A program made the position numbers and the translations under genes. The notes under the pieces are model-generated. The model worked only from the letters and a program-made list of their open reading frames with translations, had not been told where the DNA came from and did no database searches. From Tateyamaria sp. syn59 (GTDB lineage: Bacteria > Pseudomonadota > Alphaproteobacteria > Rhodobacterales > Rhodobacteraceae), in the NCBI RefSeq assembly GCF_007995245.1, contig NZ_VCBA01000004.1, positions 1-64,000 on the forward strand: 64,000 bases of DNA, read 5' to 3'. Each line of letters starts with the position of its first letter. Within the stretch, counting starts at the first letter, position 1. This document shows positions 53,150 to 63,130 of the stretch, piece after piece.

Positions 53150-53751
53150 TACGCGCCCGCGTCGTAAGCTGCCACCATATCCGCCGCACGGCTGGCAACA
53201 TCGGGCACGGACATGCCTGGCTTGTAGAGAGCCGAGCCGATGCCAAACCCGGTGATGCCAGCAGCGAACCATTCGGCAAAGTTCGCAGACCCGACACCGC
53301 CCACGGCATAGGTCTTGGTCCCCGCAGGCAGCACCGCACCAATAGCTTTCAGCCCCTCAACGCCCAACAGGGACGCCGGAAACAGCTTCAGCCCATCGGC
53401 CCCCGCCTGAAGCGCCGCAAAGCATTCCGTCGGCGTCATCACACCGGGAAAAGACATCATCCCCGCCTGTTTCGTCGCCACAATGACAAGGGCATTTGCA
53501 TCCGGCGACACCACCATATGCGCACCCATCTCGTGCAGGCGCTCCACGTCCCGCACATCCAACACGGTGCCCGCCCCGATCATCGCATGATCCGCGTGCG
53601 CCTCCAGCATTTTCCCAATGCTATCAAAGGGATCAGGCGAGTTCAGCGGCACCTCGATCCGGGTGATCCCCGCATCGACCAGTGCATCGGCCACCGGCAC
53701 AGCCTCGTCCGGGGTGATGCCGCGCAGAATGGCAATGATCTCTCGGCTCAT
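53149..53751 (-). CDS. dgoA: 2-dehydro-3-deoxy-6-phosphogalactonate aldolase
   Basis: 200 aa class I KDPG/KDPGal aldolase. Key segments: IIAILRGITPDEAVPVADAL (catalytic Glu region ITRIEVPLNSPD), PGVMTPTECFAALQAG and the Schiff-base lysine in GADGLKLFPAS. The family and the dgoK neighbour make it DgoA, splitting KDPGal into pyruvate and glyceraldehyde-3-phosphate. The start overlaps dgoK by 4 nt. Confidence 0.93.
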   Translation of the reverse strand: MSREIIAILRGITPDEAVPVADALVDAGITRIEVPLNSPDPFDSIGKMLEAHADHAMIGAGTVLDVRDVERLHEMGAHMVVSPDANALVIVATKQAGMMSFPGVMTPTECFAALQAGADGLKLFPASLLGVEGLKAIGAVLPAGTKTYAVGGVGSANFAEWFAAGITGFGIGSALYKPGMSVPDVASRAADMVAAYDAGA

Positions 53752-54638
53752 GCGGCCTCTCCGTAAATCTGTGTGTAGGCGGCGGTCAGGCCCGCCAATG
53801 TCATCTCTTCCGCACCGGCCATCTGCGTCGGCACACCTTGGGTCTTCAGCGCATCGGCATAGGCCTGCGACAACGCCTCAGCCCCGATCAAAGCAACCTG
53901 CTGACCCAACCAATAGGGCCGCATTGACGCCAGTTCCGCCCCAACCAACAGCCCCGACAACCGCGCCCGCGCGGCATTACCGGACAATCCGTGCAACAAC
54001 CCCTCCGCCCGCAAGGAAAACAGCGCCGCCGCCAGCCCCTCGGGCCGGGACAAGGACTGATCAACCCCCGCCGCAAAGCTCTCGGCATCCCAGCCGTCGC
54101 CCATGGAATGGCGCAGCACCGACCGCTCCGACAAAAGTGCAAACATCTCACCCGTCATCGCCGTGCGGAAACTCACAATCTCGCCCGCGCTCACATGCGC
54201 CCACTTGGTATGCGTCCCCGGCAGGCAGATCACACCATCAAAGCCCGGCGACGTGGCAAGGAACCCCGCTATCTGCGTTTCTTCCCCGCGCATCACATCC
54301 GCAGGCTTCACCTGCTTCACACCGGGCAGAATGCGCACATCGAGATCAGTACCCGCCACCCGCACGGCCTCCGCCGCGGCAGGCGGGGCACAAGGCACGG
54401 CAGCATAGGGCGCCTCCGCCCAGCCCTGCCGCGACCCGACCATACCGCAGGCCAGCACCGGCGCAGGCAAGGCATCGCCAATGAGTTCCCGCAACGCAGG
54501 CTCAAACCCGGACCGCTCCAACGCGCCCATGCCCCGCGCCGACGACCGCCGATCCACAACCGTGCCATCGGCGCGCATCAACCATGCGCGCACATGCGAC
54601 GTCCCCCAATCCACAGCGATCCAGGCCACATCCCCCAT
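53748..54638 (-). CDS. dgoK: 2-dehydro-3-deoxygalactonokinase
   Basis: 296 aa DgoK family sugar kinase. Start AWIAVDWGTSHVRAWLM, then CGMVGSRQGWAEAPYAAVPC, MRGEETQIAGFLA, ICLPGTHTKWAHV. It phosphorylates KDGal to KDPGal for DgoA. It shares one base with the upstream SDR gene. Confidence 0.94.
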   Translation of the reverse strand: MGDVAWIAVDWGTSHVRAWLMRADGTVVDRRSSARGMGALERSGFEPALRELIGDALPAPVLACGMVGSRQGWAEAPYAAVPCAPPAAAEAVRVAGTDLDVRILPGVKQVKPADVMRGEETQIAGFLATSPGFDGVICLPGTHTKWAHVSAGEIVSFRTAMTGEMFALLSERSVLRHSMGDGWDAESFAAGVDQSLSRPEGLAAALFSLRAEGLLHGLSGNAARARLSGLLVGAELASMRPYWLGQQVALIGAEALSQAYADALKTQGVPTQMAGAEEMTLAGLTAAYTQIYGEAA

Positions 54639-55408
54639 CAGCCAGTCACCACAACGCCGCCATCGACGACCACCGATTGCCCTGTCATCATCCGACTTGT
54701 CCCCGAGGCGAGAAACAGCGTGGCCCCAACAATATCATCCGGCTCCAGATGGTCCTTCAGGCACTGCCGCTCCATATGTGCCGCCAACCCCTCGGGCGTG
54801 GCCCACTGGTCCAACTGCTTCTGCGTCAACACCCAACCAGGGGCCAGCGCATTCACCCGGATCTTGTCCGGCCCAAATTCGCGCGCCAGCGACCGGGTCA
54901 TCCCGTTGATGCCACTATTCGACCCCGTATAAATCGGATAGCCCGCATTCCCCATCATGTAGCTGATGGAGGAAAAGTTGATGATCGACCCGCCACCCGC
55001 AGCCTGCATGCCAGGAATGACCGCCTGACAAGCAAAGAAATAGGCCTTGAGGTTGATGGCGATCATCCAGTCCCACAGCTCTTCATCCACATCCATCGTC
55101 GCATGGCGTTTGTCATTGGCTGCGTTGTTCACCAGCGTCGTGACCGGCCCATGCGCCTCCGCCGCCTGATCAATGCACGCCTTCAAATGCGCCGTATCCG
55201 TGATGTCGCACTGCATGAAGAGCGGACGCACGCCGTGCTTGGCCTCCATCTCGTCACAGAACGCCGTCGCGTCCGACCGCCCGACAAAAGCAACCTGCGC
55301 ACCCTGATCCATGAACCCGTCCGTCAGCGACGCGCCAATGCCCGAGCCACCCCCGGTGATGAACACCGATGCGCCCTTCAGATCGTGAAATGTGGCTGTT
55401 TCTTTCAT
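54638..55408 (-). CDS. SDR sugar 1-dehydrogenase (probable galactose dehydrogenase) with altered catalytic lysine
   Basis: 256 aa, related in layout to Caulobacter xylose dehydrogenase. Cofactor motif TGGGSGIG (about 18-25), NNAA, catalytic Ser in INFSSISY and Tyr160 in YPIYTGSNSG. The canonical YxxxK reads YTGSN, so the lysine position (164) is Asn; I checked the codon (AAT). In this operon it should oxidise galactose to galactonolactone. Either the subfamily uses another residue or activity is reduced. Confidence 0.83.
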   Translation of the reverse strand: MKETATFHDLKGASVFITGGGSGIGASLTDGFMDQGAQVAFVGRSDATAFCDEMEAKHGVRPLFMQCDITDTAHLKACIDQAAEAHGPVTTLVNNAANDKRHATMDVDEELWDWMIAINLKAYFFACQAVIPGMQAAGGGSIINFSSISYMMGNAGYPIYTGSNSGINGMTRSLAREFGPDKIRVNALAPGWVLTQKQLDQWATPEGLAAHMERQCLKDHLEPDDIVGATLFLASGTSRMMTGQSVVVDGGVVVTG

Positions 55409-55430
55409 GGCATCATGTCCTTCTCGGGGC

Positions 55431-57515
55431 TTAGGCGAGATCGCCTTTGATCACCCACATCCGTTCCGGGAAACTCCATGGCAGCGTCAGGCCATGGTAC
55501 ATCAAATAGGCCCCGCTCACCACGATAGGGCCGGTCTTCAGCGCGTTCTGGCCGCGCGACAAATGGCTCGCATCCTCACGATTGATCAGCTCCACGCGGT
55601 ACTTGGCATCGGGTGTCAGGCGCGTCAGACGCAGGGGGCGCGGCGCGATCTGATCACTCGTCGCCGCCTTGCCCGCAAAGACAACAAACTGGCCCCCGCC
55701 AAGCTCCAGATGCTGCTCGGCAAAGACGGCAGGGTCGGCGCTGTCCAGACGCAGAATATCGGCGCCATACATCCAGTCGCGGTTGTGCTTCCACCAGCCA
55801 GTCACGTCGGTCAGCACTTGGGCTTCTTCATCGGTCAACTCACGCGGGTCCATCTCGAAGCCCATGTGGCGCTGCGCGGCCACCCAAACCCGAAACCGGA
55901 TGTCGAGCGTTCGGCCGGACGTATGACATGTCCGCGGACCCACATGACTGCCCGTCACCGCCATAGGCAAAAAGATCGACGCGTTGTGCTGAATGCGCAG
56001 CCGCTCAACGGCGTCGTTCGAGTCGCTCAGCCACACACGCTGCGTCCGCTCCATGATCCCGAAATCGATCCGACCCCCACCCGAGGCGCAACTTTCAATC
56101 TCCACATCCGGGAACCTCTGCCGCAACCGGTCGAGCAGCGTGTAAGACCCGCGCGTCTGTGCGGCATCGGGCATCGGCAGCACGCGGTTGTGGTCCCACT
56201 TCACATATTCGATGTCATGGCGGCCCAGAATGTCGCTGATGCGTTCAAACAGGAACGACTGCACGGCAGGCAGCGCCATGTTGAGCGCCATCTGCTGACG
56301 CCCCATGATCTGGTCCTCACCCCCCAAAGCCCAATCGGGATGGGCGCGGAAGATGTCGGAGTTCTGGTTGATCATCTCCGGCTCGAACCAGATGCCGAAG
56401 GTCATGCCCAGCGACTTCACGTGATCAATCAGCGGGGTCAGCCCATCCGGATATTTCCGCGGATCAACCTCCCAATCGCTCAGGGCCTGCGTGTCATCAT
56501 CGCGATTGCCGAACCAGCCATCATCCAGAACAAACCGCTCCGCCCCCAGCTTGGCGGCACGCTCCGCGATGTCCTTCAACTCATCCAGATTGTGGTCGAA
56601 ATAGACGGCTTCCCAGCAATTGTAGTGCACGGGCCGCGGCGCATCCGGGCGCGGGAAAGTCACGATCCGATCCCGCAGATGCCGCTGGAACGCCACCGCG
56701 CAGCCGTTCAGACCATCATCCGAGAACACGGCATAGAGCTTGCCCGTTGCAAACCGCTTCTGCGCCGATCCCTCGACCCGCGCCGCATGTCCAAACTGGA
56801 TCTGCCGCCGCCCGTCCGGTAATTCCTCGGCCACCATACGGTGCCCACCGGACCACCCGTAATGAAAGGCATAAGCATGGCCCGAGGCGTTCGACGCCCC
56901 CTGAACCGGCACGATCAGCCCCGGAAAATGCTCATGCCCCGTACGCCCGGTCCGGTTCTCGCGGTAGCGAATGCCGGGCGACCAAGGCGTGCGGTTCATC
57001 TGGAACTCACCACACCAGCGGCCTGCAAAGTCGATCATCTCGTCGGCCAGTTGCGGCGCGGGAAAGACCGGAGCCGACAGCCAGTGCAGGTGCATCGGCT
57101 CCAGCGCGTCCAACTCGGCGCTCGCCTCGATCATGTGCGTGTCCGGGTCGATCGCAAAGCGCGCGCGGTAGGTCAGCACGCGGTCCTCGTCCATATAGGT
57201 CAGGATCAGCACGTTCTCGGCCAGGTCGGACCGCTCAAGGCAGAACTTGGGCAGGAACGGCGTCCCGTCACCGTGCCGAATGATCAGACCTGGCTGCCCA
57301 GGAAAGGACCGAGTCGCCTCCGGGCAGATGCTGAGTTCGGGATTTGCATCGAGCATCCCGCCCGTCACATCGAGGGTATAGGCCTCATAAAGCGTCGTCA
57401 GATCTTCTTCGTCCGGCAGGCGCGGTCCCCAATAGACAACCTCCGCCAACCGGCCCCTGTCGGAGCCGAGGACCAAAGTCTGACGCCCGTCATCGAGGCG
57501 CCAACATCGTATCAC
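55431..57515 (-). CDS. alpha-galactosidase, glycoside hydrolase family 36
   Basis: 694 aa from a GTG overlapping the permease stop (GTGA); a longer frame encodes low-complexity junk. GH36 features: VLDDGWFGNRDDDT, GIWFEPEMINQNSD, nucleophile Asp in YVKWDHNR, CASGGGRIDFG, acid/base Asp in WLSDSNDAVER. No signal peptide, so it is cytoplasmic. It releases galactose from raffinose/melibiose-type alpha-galactosides taken up by the linked ABC importer. Confidence 0.94.
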   Translation of the reverse strand: MIRCWRLDDGRQTLVLGSDRGRLAEVVYWGPRLPDEEDLTTLYEAYTLDVTGGMLDANPELSICPEATRSFPGQPGLIIRHGDGTPFLPKFCLERSDLAENVLILTYMDEDRVLTYRARFAIDPDTHMIEASAELDALEPMHLHWLSAPVFPAPQLADEMIDFAGRWCGEFQMNRTPWSPGIRYRENRTGRTGHEHFPGLIVPVQGASNASGHAYAFHYGWSGGHRMVAEELPDGRRQIQFGHAARVEGSAQKRFATGKLYAVFSDDGLNGCAVAFQRHLRDRIVTFPRPDAPRPVHYNCWEAVYFDHNLDELKDIAERAAKLGAERFVLDDGWFGNRDDDTQALSDWEVDPRKYPDGLTPLIDHVKSLGMTFGIWFEPEMINQNSDIFRAHPDWALGGEDQIMGRQQMALNMALPAVQSFLFERISDILGRHDIEYVKWDHNRVLPMPDAAQTRGSYTLLDRLRQRFPDVEIESCASGGGRIDFGIMERTQRVWLSDSNDAVERLRIQHNASIFLPMAVTGSHVGPRTCHTSGRTLDIRFRVWVAAQRHMGFEMDPRELTDEEAQVLTDVTGWWKHNRDWMYGADILRLDSADPAVFAEQHLELGGGQFVVFAGKAATSDQIAPRPLRLTRLTPDAKYRVELINREDASHLSRGQNALKTGPIVVSGAYLMYHGLTLPWSFPERMWVIKGDLA

Positions 57516-58360
57516 TTTACAGCCCCCAAGGTCAGACCGGCAATGAAGTGCCGTTGCATCAGGAAGAAACACACGACGGGTGGAATAGCGGCCAGCAAGG
57601 ACGCCGCCGACACGAGGTGCCAGTTGTTCACGAACTGCCCGTTGAGCGCCCGCACCCCCGCCGTGATCGGCTTGGCGCTTTCGCCTTGGGTCAGCACGTT
57701 GGCCCAAAAAAAGTCGTTCCAGACAAAGGTGAAGATCAGCACCGCGAGCGCCGCGATGGCCGGGCGCACGAGGGGCAGAACGACGTACCAGAAGATGCGC
57801 CACTCTGCGACGCCTTCGATCCGCGCGGACTCCACCAGATCAAAGGGTAAGGCCTTGATGAAGTTGCGCATGAAGAGCGTGCAGAACCCGGTCTGGAATG
57901 CTGCGTGGAACAGAAACTGCCCGGCGATCGTGTCATAGAGGCCTGTCTGCACCGACATGTCGCGCACGGGCACCATGAGGATCTGGAACGGGATGAAGTT
58001 GCCTGCCACGAACAGGAAGAACAGCGGCAGCGCGACCCGGAAGCGGTAGATGGCAAGCGCGTATCCGGCGAGGCACGCAAGGGCCACGGAGATGACAACG
58101 CTGGGCACGGTAATCAGCACCGAATTGAGCATGTACTGCGCCGCAGCGGACTGGGTGAAGACAGCGGCGTAGTTCTCGATAAGCGCAAACTCCGATGGCC
58201 AGCCAAAGACGTTGCCCGAGTTGATGTCCGCCGCCGACCGGATCGACGTGAGGAAAATGGCGAGCAAGGGCAGCAGCCACATGATGAGGGCAATGGGTAG
58301 GAACGCCTGGTAAGCCGCTTTGGCCGTGGCGCCGGATTTTTCGATGGGACGTGGAAACAT
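57512..58360 (-). CDS. sugar ABC transporter permease (MalG-type)
   Basis: 282 aa from the ATG at 58360 (GGAGGG upstream). About six membrane helices and the EAA loop EGVAEWRIFWYVVLPLVRPA, which docks the ATPase. CUT1-family inner-membrane subunit paired with the permease encoded directly upstream. It probably imports galactosides, given the flanking galactosidase genes. Confidence 0.94.
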   Translation of the reverse strand: MFPRPIEKSGATAKAAYQAFLPIALIMWLLPLLAIFLTSIRSAADINSGNVFGWPSEFALIENYAAVFTQSAAAQYMLNSVLITVPSVVISVALACLAGYALAIYRFRVALPLFFLFVAGNFIPFQILMVPVRDMSVQTGLYDTIAGQFLFHAAFQTGFCTLFMRNFIKALPFDLVESARIEGVAEWRIFWYVVLPLVRPAIAALAVLIFTFVWNDFFWANVLTQGESAKPITAGVRALNGQFVNNWHLVSAASLLAAIPPVVCFFLMQRHFIAGLTLGAVK

Positions 58361-58361
58361 C

Positions 58362-59357
58362 TCAGCGCCCTCCCTTCTCGTCCTGGTACATGCGCCACAG
58401 GAAGTAGCTGATGAAGATGAGCATGATGCCGAACAGCACGGTCGCAATGGATGACCCATAACCATACCGCTCGCCATATTCGGAAATCGCCACCTCGAAC
58501 ATGTAGTGCGACAGCACGTTGGTGGAGCCAAATGGCCCGCCCTGCGTCATGATCGCGATCATGTCGAAGGACCGAAGGGCGCCGATCACGGTGACCACCA
58601 CGGCAATGAAGGTCGCGGGCTTGAGTTGCGGCACAACCACATACCACAGCATCTTCCAGCCCTTGGCACCGTCGAGGCGCGCAGCCTCGATTTGGTCTGC
58701 GGCCACGTTGTTGAGACCTGTGAGATAAAGGATCATGCAATACGCAATCTGGGGCCACAGACCGGCGGCGATGATCCCGTAGGTGGCCCATTGTTCGCTC
58801 GACAGGATGTCAGGCACGGGGCGTTCGCAGCGGAAGGTCGTGTTGCCGAGGATGTTGGTGGTTTCCTCGCAGAAGATCGCCTTCCAGACCGTGCCGACCA
58901 CGCCGAAATCAGGGTTGTAGAACCAGCCGAAGATGAGGCCCACGACCACTTGGGAGATCACGAAGGGGAAGAAGAACATCGACTTGTAGAAGCGCATCCC
59001 CGTCACTGTCTGGTTCAGGAACAGCGCGATGAACAGCCCCGCGGGGACGGCCAGCATGTAGAGGACCAGCCACGCGATGTTGTTGCGCAGGGAGGTCCAG
59101 AAATTGGGATCGCCCCAGAGCCTTGCGTAGTTTTCGAAGCCGACCCAAACAGCGGTCGAGTTGCCCTCGGCATCATAAAGGCCGTTCCACTGGTAGAGGC
59201 TGAGCCAGAGGGATTCGAAGATCGGGATGACAACGTAGATCGCGAAGAAGATCAGCGCCGGGATCAGGAAGATCCACGGGGCGATGGCCAGCTTGTTGCG
59301 CCTGAAAAATCCCGGCTCGGTCCGGGTTCGGGTATCTGTGACAACGGCATCTGCCAT
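58362..59357 (-). CDS. sugar ABC transporter permease (MalF-type)
   Basis: 331 aa from the ATG at 59357 (GGAGGAC upstream). Membrane helices begin with IAPWIFLIPALIFFAIYVVI. The EAA-type loop is RLDGAKGWKMLWYVVVPQLK. A cysteine-containing periplasmic loop (FCEETTNILGNTTFRCE) sits between helices. It forms the heterodimeric channel with the MalG-type subunit. Confidence 0.94.
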   Translation of the reverse strand: MADAVVTDTRTRTEPGFFRRNKLAIAPWIFLIPALIFFAIYVVIPIFESLWLSLYQWNGLYDAEGNSTAVWVGFENYARLWGDPNFWTSLRNNIAWLVLYMLAVPAGLFIALFLNQTVTGMRFYKSMFFFPFVISQVVVGLIFGWFYNPDFGVVGTVWKAIFCEETTNILGNTTFRCERPVPDILSSEQWATYGIIAAGLWPQIAYCMILYLTGLNNVAADQIEAARLDGAKGWKMLWYVVVPQLKPATFIAVVVTVIGALRSFDMIAIMTQGGPFGSTNVLSHYMFEVAISEYGERYGYGSSIATVLFGIMLIFISYFLWRMYQDEKGGR

Positions 59358-59486
59358 GGGCGTCCTCCTGGTCTGAGGGCAGGTGTCCCCGCGGGGACAG
59401 CCAGAACCTTTTGAAAGCACAGCAGATTTTTTTGGGATTAATCTGTGTTTACAGAAGGTTAATGGCAAAATCGGGGTGTAGGGCAA

Positions 59487-59507
59487 GGTGCGCAGTGACT
59501 GCGCACC
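59487..59507 (-). terminator. intercistronic hairpin 1 after sugar-binding protein gene
   Basis: GGTGCGCAG-TGA-CTGCGCACC, perfect 9-bp stem with a 3-nt loop, in the 198-bp gap between the binding protein and permease genes. No T-tract. Probably it stabilises the upstream mRNA or limits read-through. Confidence 0.65.
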
Positions 59508-59520
59508 CTACGGATTGCGT

Positions 59521-59545
59521 GCGATGCGCCGGGGTGGCGCATCGC
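59521..59545 (-). terminator. intercistronic hairpin 2 after sugar-binding protein gene
   Basis: GCGATGCGCC-GGGGT-GGCGCATCGC, perfect 10-bp stem with a 5-nt loop, 10 bp after the binding protein stop codon. With hairpin 1 it forms a tandem structure that should make the binding protein more abundant than the permeases. Confidence 0.68.
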
Positions 59546-59555
59546 TGATCAAGGC

Positions 59556-60785
59556 TTAGTAAACCTCGGCTTGGACCTCATCCAGACGCTGCAGGATGTC
59601 CATCTTCTTGGACGGATCCAGCATGAACTCCTGGAAGCCTTCCATGCCCGCCTTGGCCATCGCGGCCGGGGCGTCGCGGTCATAGAACTGCGCGAGGCCG
59701 GTGGCACCGTTCAGCAGCGCAAAGCCTTCTTGGATGAACTTGTCATCCGAAATGTCCGCCTTGGAGTTGATGGGCAGCTGGCCGATGGTCTTGTTCCACT
59801 CGGTCTGCACATCGGGGCGCGCCACGAAGGCCAACCACTTCTTGGCGTCTTCGACATTCTTGGCGTTGGTCGGGATGAAGAAGGCGTCCGCAGGCGCTTC
59901 TTCCGCCGGGGGCACGTCCGCGTTGATGGTCGGGAACGGCATGAAGTCGATCTGATCTTCGGTCAGGCCGGCGTTCTTGTAGCCGTCGACGGAGAAGTTG
60001 CCCATCACGTACATGGCCGCGTCACCGTTTGCGAAGGGCGCAATTGCGTCCTGCCAGCTCATCGAGGCGTGGTTGTCGACAAAGCCGCACTCGTTGATGA
60101 GTGTCTCCCAGTTCTCGAACGTGGCGACGATGCGGGGATCGGTGTACTTGATCTCACCGGCGGTCAGCGCGTTGTGCACGTCATAGCCGTTGGTGCGCAG
60201 GTTGATGTAGTCGAACACACCGGCGGCGGTCCAAAGGAACTTGGTGCCGATGGTGAAGGGCGTGACGCCGTTCTCTTTCATCTTGCCGCAGGCAGCCAGC
60301 AGCTCGTCCCAGGTCTGGGGCTCTTCCAGTTCCAGCAGGTCAAAGATGTCTTTGCGGTAGTAGATGCCCCACTGGTAGTAGGAGTAAGGCACGCCCCAGA
60401 TCTTGCCATCACGGCTCATCGTGGCCTTGATCGCGGCCAGATCTTCGTTGAAGCCGTTTTCTTCCCACACGTCATCGACAGGCTGGAACAGGCCCGCATC
60501 GACGAAGGGCGCCATGCGGTTGCCGGGGTACCAGCTGGTCACGTCCGGCGCGTCGGCAGTCAGGAAGTTGCGGATCGCGGTCTTGTGCGCTTCGCGGTCA
60601 TTGATGTTGACGATGACGTTGATGTCGGGGTTTTCAGCTTTGAATTTCTCGACGGCGTCTTCGAAGCCTTTTTTCGGGCCGGGGTTCAGGTCATCGAAGT
60701 TGATGACCAGATCGCGCGCGAAGGCCGTGCCAGCGACAGCCGACAGTGCAATGGCCGCCACGGCGGTTTTCAGATTAAGGAACAT
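59556..60785 (-). CDS. sugar ABC transporter substrate-binding protein (CUT1)
   Basis: 409 aa from the ATG at 60785 (GGGAGGAG upstream). Sec signal peptide of about 22 residues (ALSAVAGTAFA). Extracellular solute-binding family 1: WYPGNRMAPFVDAGLFQPV, WGVPYSYYQWGIYYRKD, FANGDAAMYVMGNF. First gene of a leftward operon with two permeases, alpha-galactosidase and the galactose oxidative pathway, so galactosides are the likely ligand. Divergent from the IclR gene. Confidence 0.94.
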   Translation of the reverse strand: MFLNLKTAVAAIALSAVAGTAFARDLVINFDDLNPGPKKGFEDAVEKFKAENPDINVIVNINDREAHKTAIRNFLTADAPDVTSWYPGNRMAPFVDAGLFQPVDDVWEENGFNEDLAAIKATMSRDGKIWGVPYSYYQWGIYYRKDIFDLLELEEPQTWDELLAACGKMKENGVTPFTIGTKFLWTAAGVFDYINLRTNGYDVHNALTAGEIKYTDPRIVATFENWETLINECGFVDNHASMSWQDAIAPFANGDAAMYVMGNFSVDGYKNAGLTEDQIDFMPFPTINADVPPAEEAPADAFFIPTNAKNVEDAKKWLAFVARPDVQTEWNKTIGQLPINSKADISDDKFIQEGFALLNGATGLAQFYDRDAPAAMAKAGMEGFQEFMLDPSKKMDILQRLDEVQAEVY

Positions 60786-60883
60786 TGGTTCTCCTCCCGT
60801 TGGTTCCATAACGTTCCGCCGCCGAGCCTGAGTTTTCCTGTCGGCGACGAAATTCAGATTTTCTTTGACACCGGCCCCCGCTT

Positions 60884-60898
60884 TGTGGAAGTTCCACA
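60884..60898. promoter_or_regulatory. IclR operator candidate 1
   Basis: TGTGGAA-G-TTCCACA, perfect 7-bp inverted repeat with a 1-nt centre, in the divergent region between the binding protein and iclR genes. TGGAA/TTCCA half sites are common in IclR-family operators. Confidence 0.65.
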
Positions 60899-60911
60899 TA
60901 GTGACACCGGT

Positions 60912-60926
60912 TTCCAACTATTGGAA
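60912..60926. promoter_or_regulatory. IclR operator candidate 2
   Basis: TTCCAA-CTA-TTGGAA, perfect 6-bp inverted repeat 13 bp after candidate 1, with the same TTCCA/TGGAA elements in opposite polarity. Two linked sites between divergent genes suggest cooperative binding by the IclR regulator. Confidence 0.6.
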
Positions 60927-60986
60927 CTATGCGGGGACACGGGGCGCAGGTCAACAGGTTTCATGCGCCACTCTGGGAGGAGACAG

Positions 60987-61775
60987 ATGAACACGGCAGC
61001 CCCCCGTTCGGGGGAGGGAACCATTGCCAAGGCGTTGGAAGTGCTGGACCTTGTGGCCCAGCTGGAACGTCCTGTGCGGTTTTCCGAACTGCTGGCCCTG
61101 TCCCCCCACCCCAAGGCCACACTCTACCGTCTGGTGCAGACGCTGACCGCGCTTGGCATGCTGCGCTATGATTCTGATCGGCAGACCTACGCGCCCGGAT
61201 TGCGCCTTGTGCGCCTGGCCCATGCGGCGTGGCGGCAAAGCTCTCTGGCCCCGATTGCCCGCCCGTTTATTGACGATCTGAGCGCACAGGTGGGCGAGAC
61301 GGTGCACTTGGCGCAGATGGATGGCGGTCAGGTTCTGTATGTGGACAAACGCAACGCGGCCGAGCCGCTGGAGATGTTTTCGCAGGCCGGAAAGGTCGGC
61401 CCCGGATATTGCACGGGCGTGGGCAAGGCGATGCTGGCCTTTCTGGCGGACGACGCGCTGGACACCGCGCTGTCGCAGCAGGCGTGGTTTGCCCACACGA
61501 CCCACACCCATACGAGCCGCGAATCTTTGTGTTCCGAACTGGAGGCGATTCGGGCCGAAGGCGTCGCCTATGACCGTGAAGAGCATGAGCCCGGTATCAT
61601 CTGTGTCGCCGCCCCGATCCTGTCCGATGCGGGCCGGTCCATCGGCGCGCTGAGCGTCACCACATCCACCGCGCGCAAATCGCTGGCCGATCTGGGCCAG
61701 CTTGCGCCGCATCTTCAATCCACCGCGCGCGATATCGCCGGTGCCGCTGCCAACTGGCAGTTTCCAAGTCAATAG
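60987..61775 (+). CDS. IclR family transcriptional regulator
   Basis: 262 aa from the ATG at 60987 (GGGAGGAG 6 nt upstream). N-terminal winged helix (about 10-75: TIAKALEVLDLVAQL, PHPKATLYRLVQTLTALGML) and C-terminal ligand domain (YCTGVGKAMLAFL, YDREEHEPGIICVAAPI, SIGALSVTTST). It is placed to control the galactoside operon and its own operon with the ABC ATPase. The inducer is probably galactose or a pathway acid, which is inference. Confidence 0.94.
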   Translation: MNTAAPRSGEGTIAKALEVLDLVAQLERPVRFSELLALSPHPKATLYRLVQTLTALGMLRYDSDRQTYAPGLRLVRLAHAAWRQSSLAPIARPFIDDLSAQVGETVHLAQMDGGQVLYVDKRNAAEPLEMFSQAGKVGPGYCTGVGKAMLAFLADDALDTALSQQAWFAHTTHTHTSRESLCSELEAIRAEGVAYDREEHEPGIICVAAPILSDAGRSIGALSVTTSTARKSLADLGQLAPHLQSTARDIAGAAANWQFPSQ

Positions 61776-61787
61776 AGGGAGGACACC

Positions 61788-62849
<1,062 letters not shown>

Positions 62850-62870
62850 GACCGGTTTTCAGCGAGATTG

Positions 62871-62903
62871 GCCGTCATCTGGGTATCAGGTGGCGGCTTT
62901 TTT
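62871..62903 (+). terminator. rho-independent terminator after ABC ATPase gene
   Basis: Stem GCCGTCATCT / AGGTGGCGGC (two G-U pairs) with a 7-nt loop followed directly by TTTTTT. It lies 22 bp after the stop codon. The remaining 227 bp to the ptsP stop is AT-richer and shows no gene or other signal. Confidence 0.8.
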
Positions 62904-63130
62904 GTGGGTTGGGGATGGATTGGGGCAAGGTGCGTTATTTGATGTTTTTGCAGCTATTTCTGTGCACAAATCCGAGCTTTGATGGAAAATTCACAACAGC
63001 ATCACGCGCATCAATAGGAGGCTCATCGGCGCATGTGCTTAACCTGCGAGGCAGGTTGACCGGCGATCTTCTCAAGCAAAGCTTTTGGAATACCCGACAG
63101 AGTGTTGAATCCAATACAAGATTCGGCACA

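Noticed and set aside
57516-57803. N-terminal extension of the alpha-galactosidase
   Set aside because: The added residues are antisense-like low complexity within the permease gene; the GTG at 57515 gives a GTGA overlap as in neighbouring gene pairs.
59571-60960. Very long + strand frame opposite the sugar-binding protein gene, continuous with iclR
   Set aside because: The part before 60987 is antisense to a clear binding-protein gene; the IclR start is fixed by its Shine-Dalgarno and family N-terminus.
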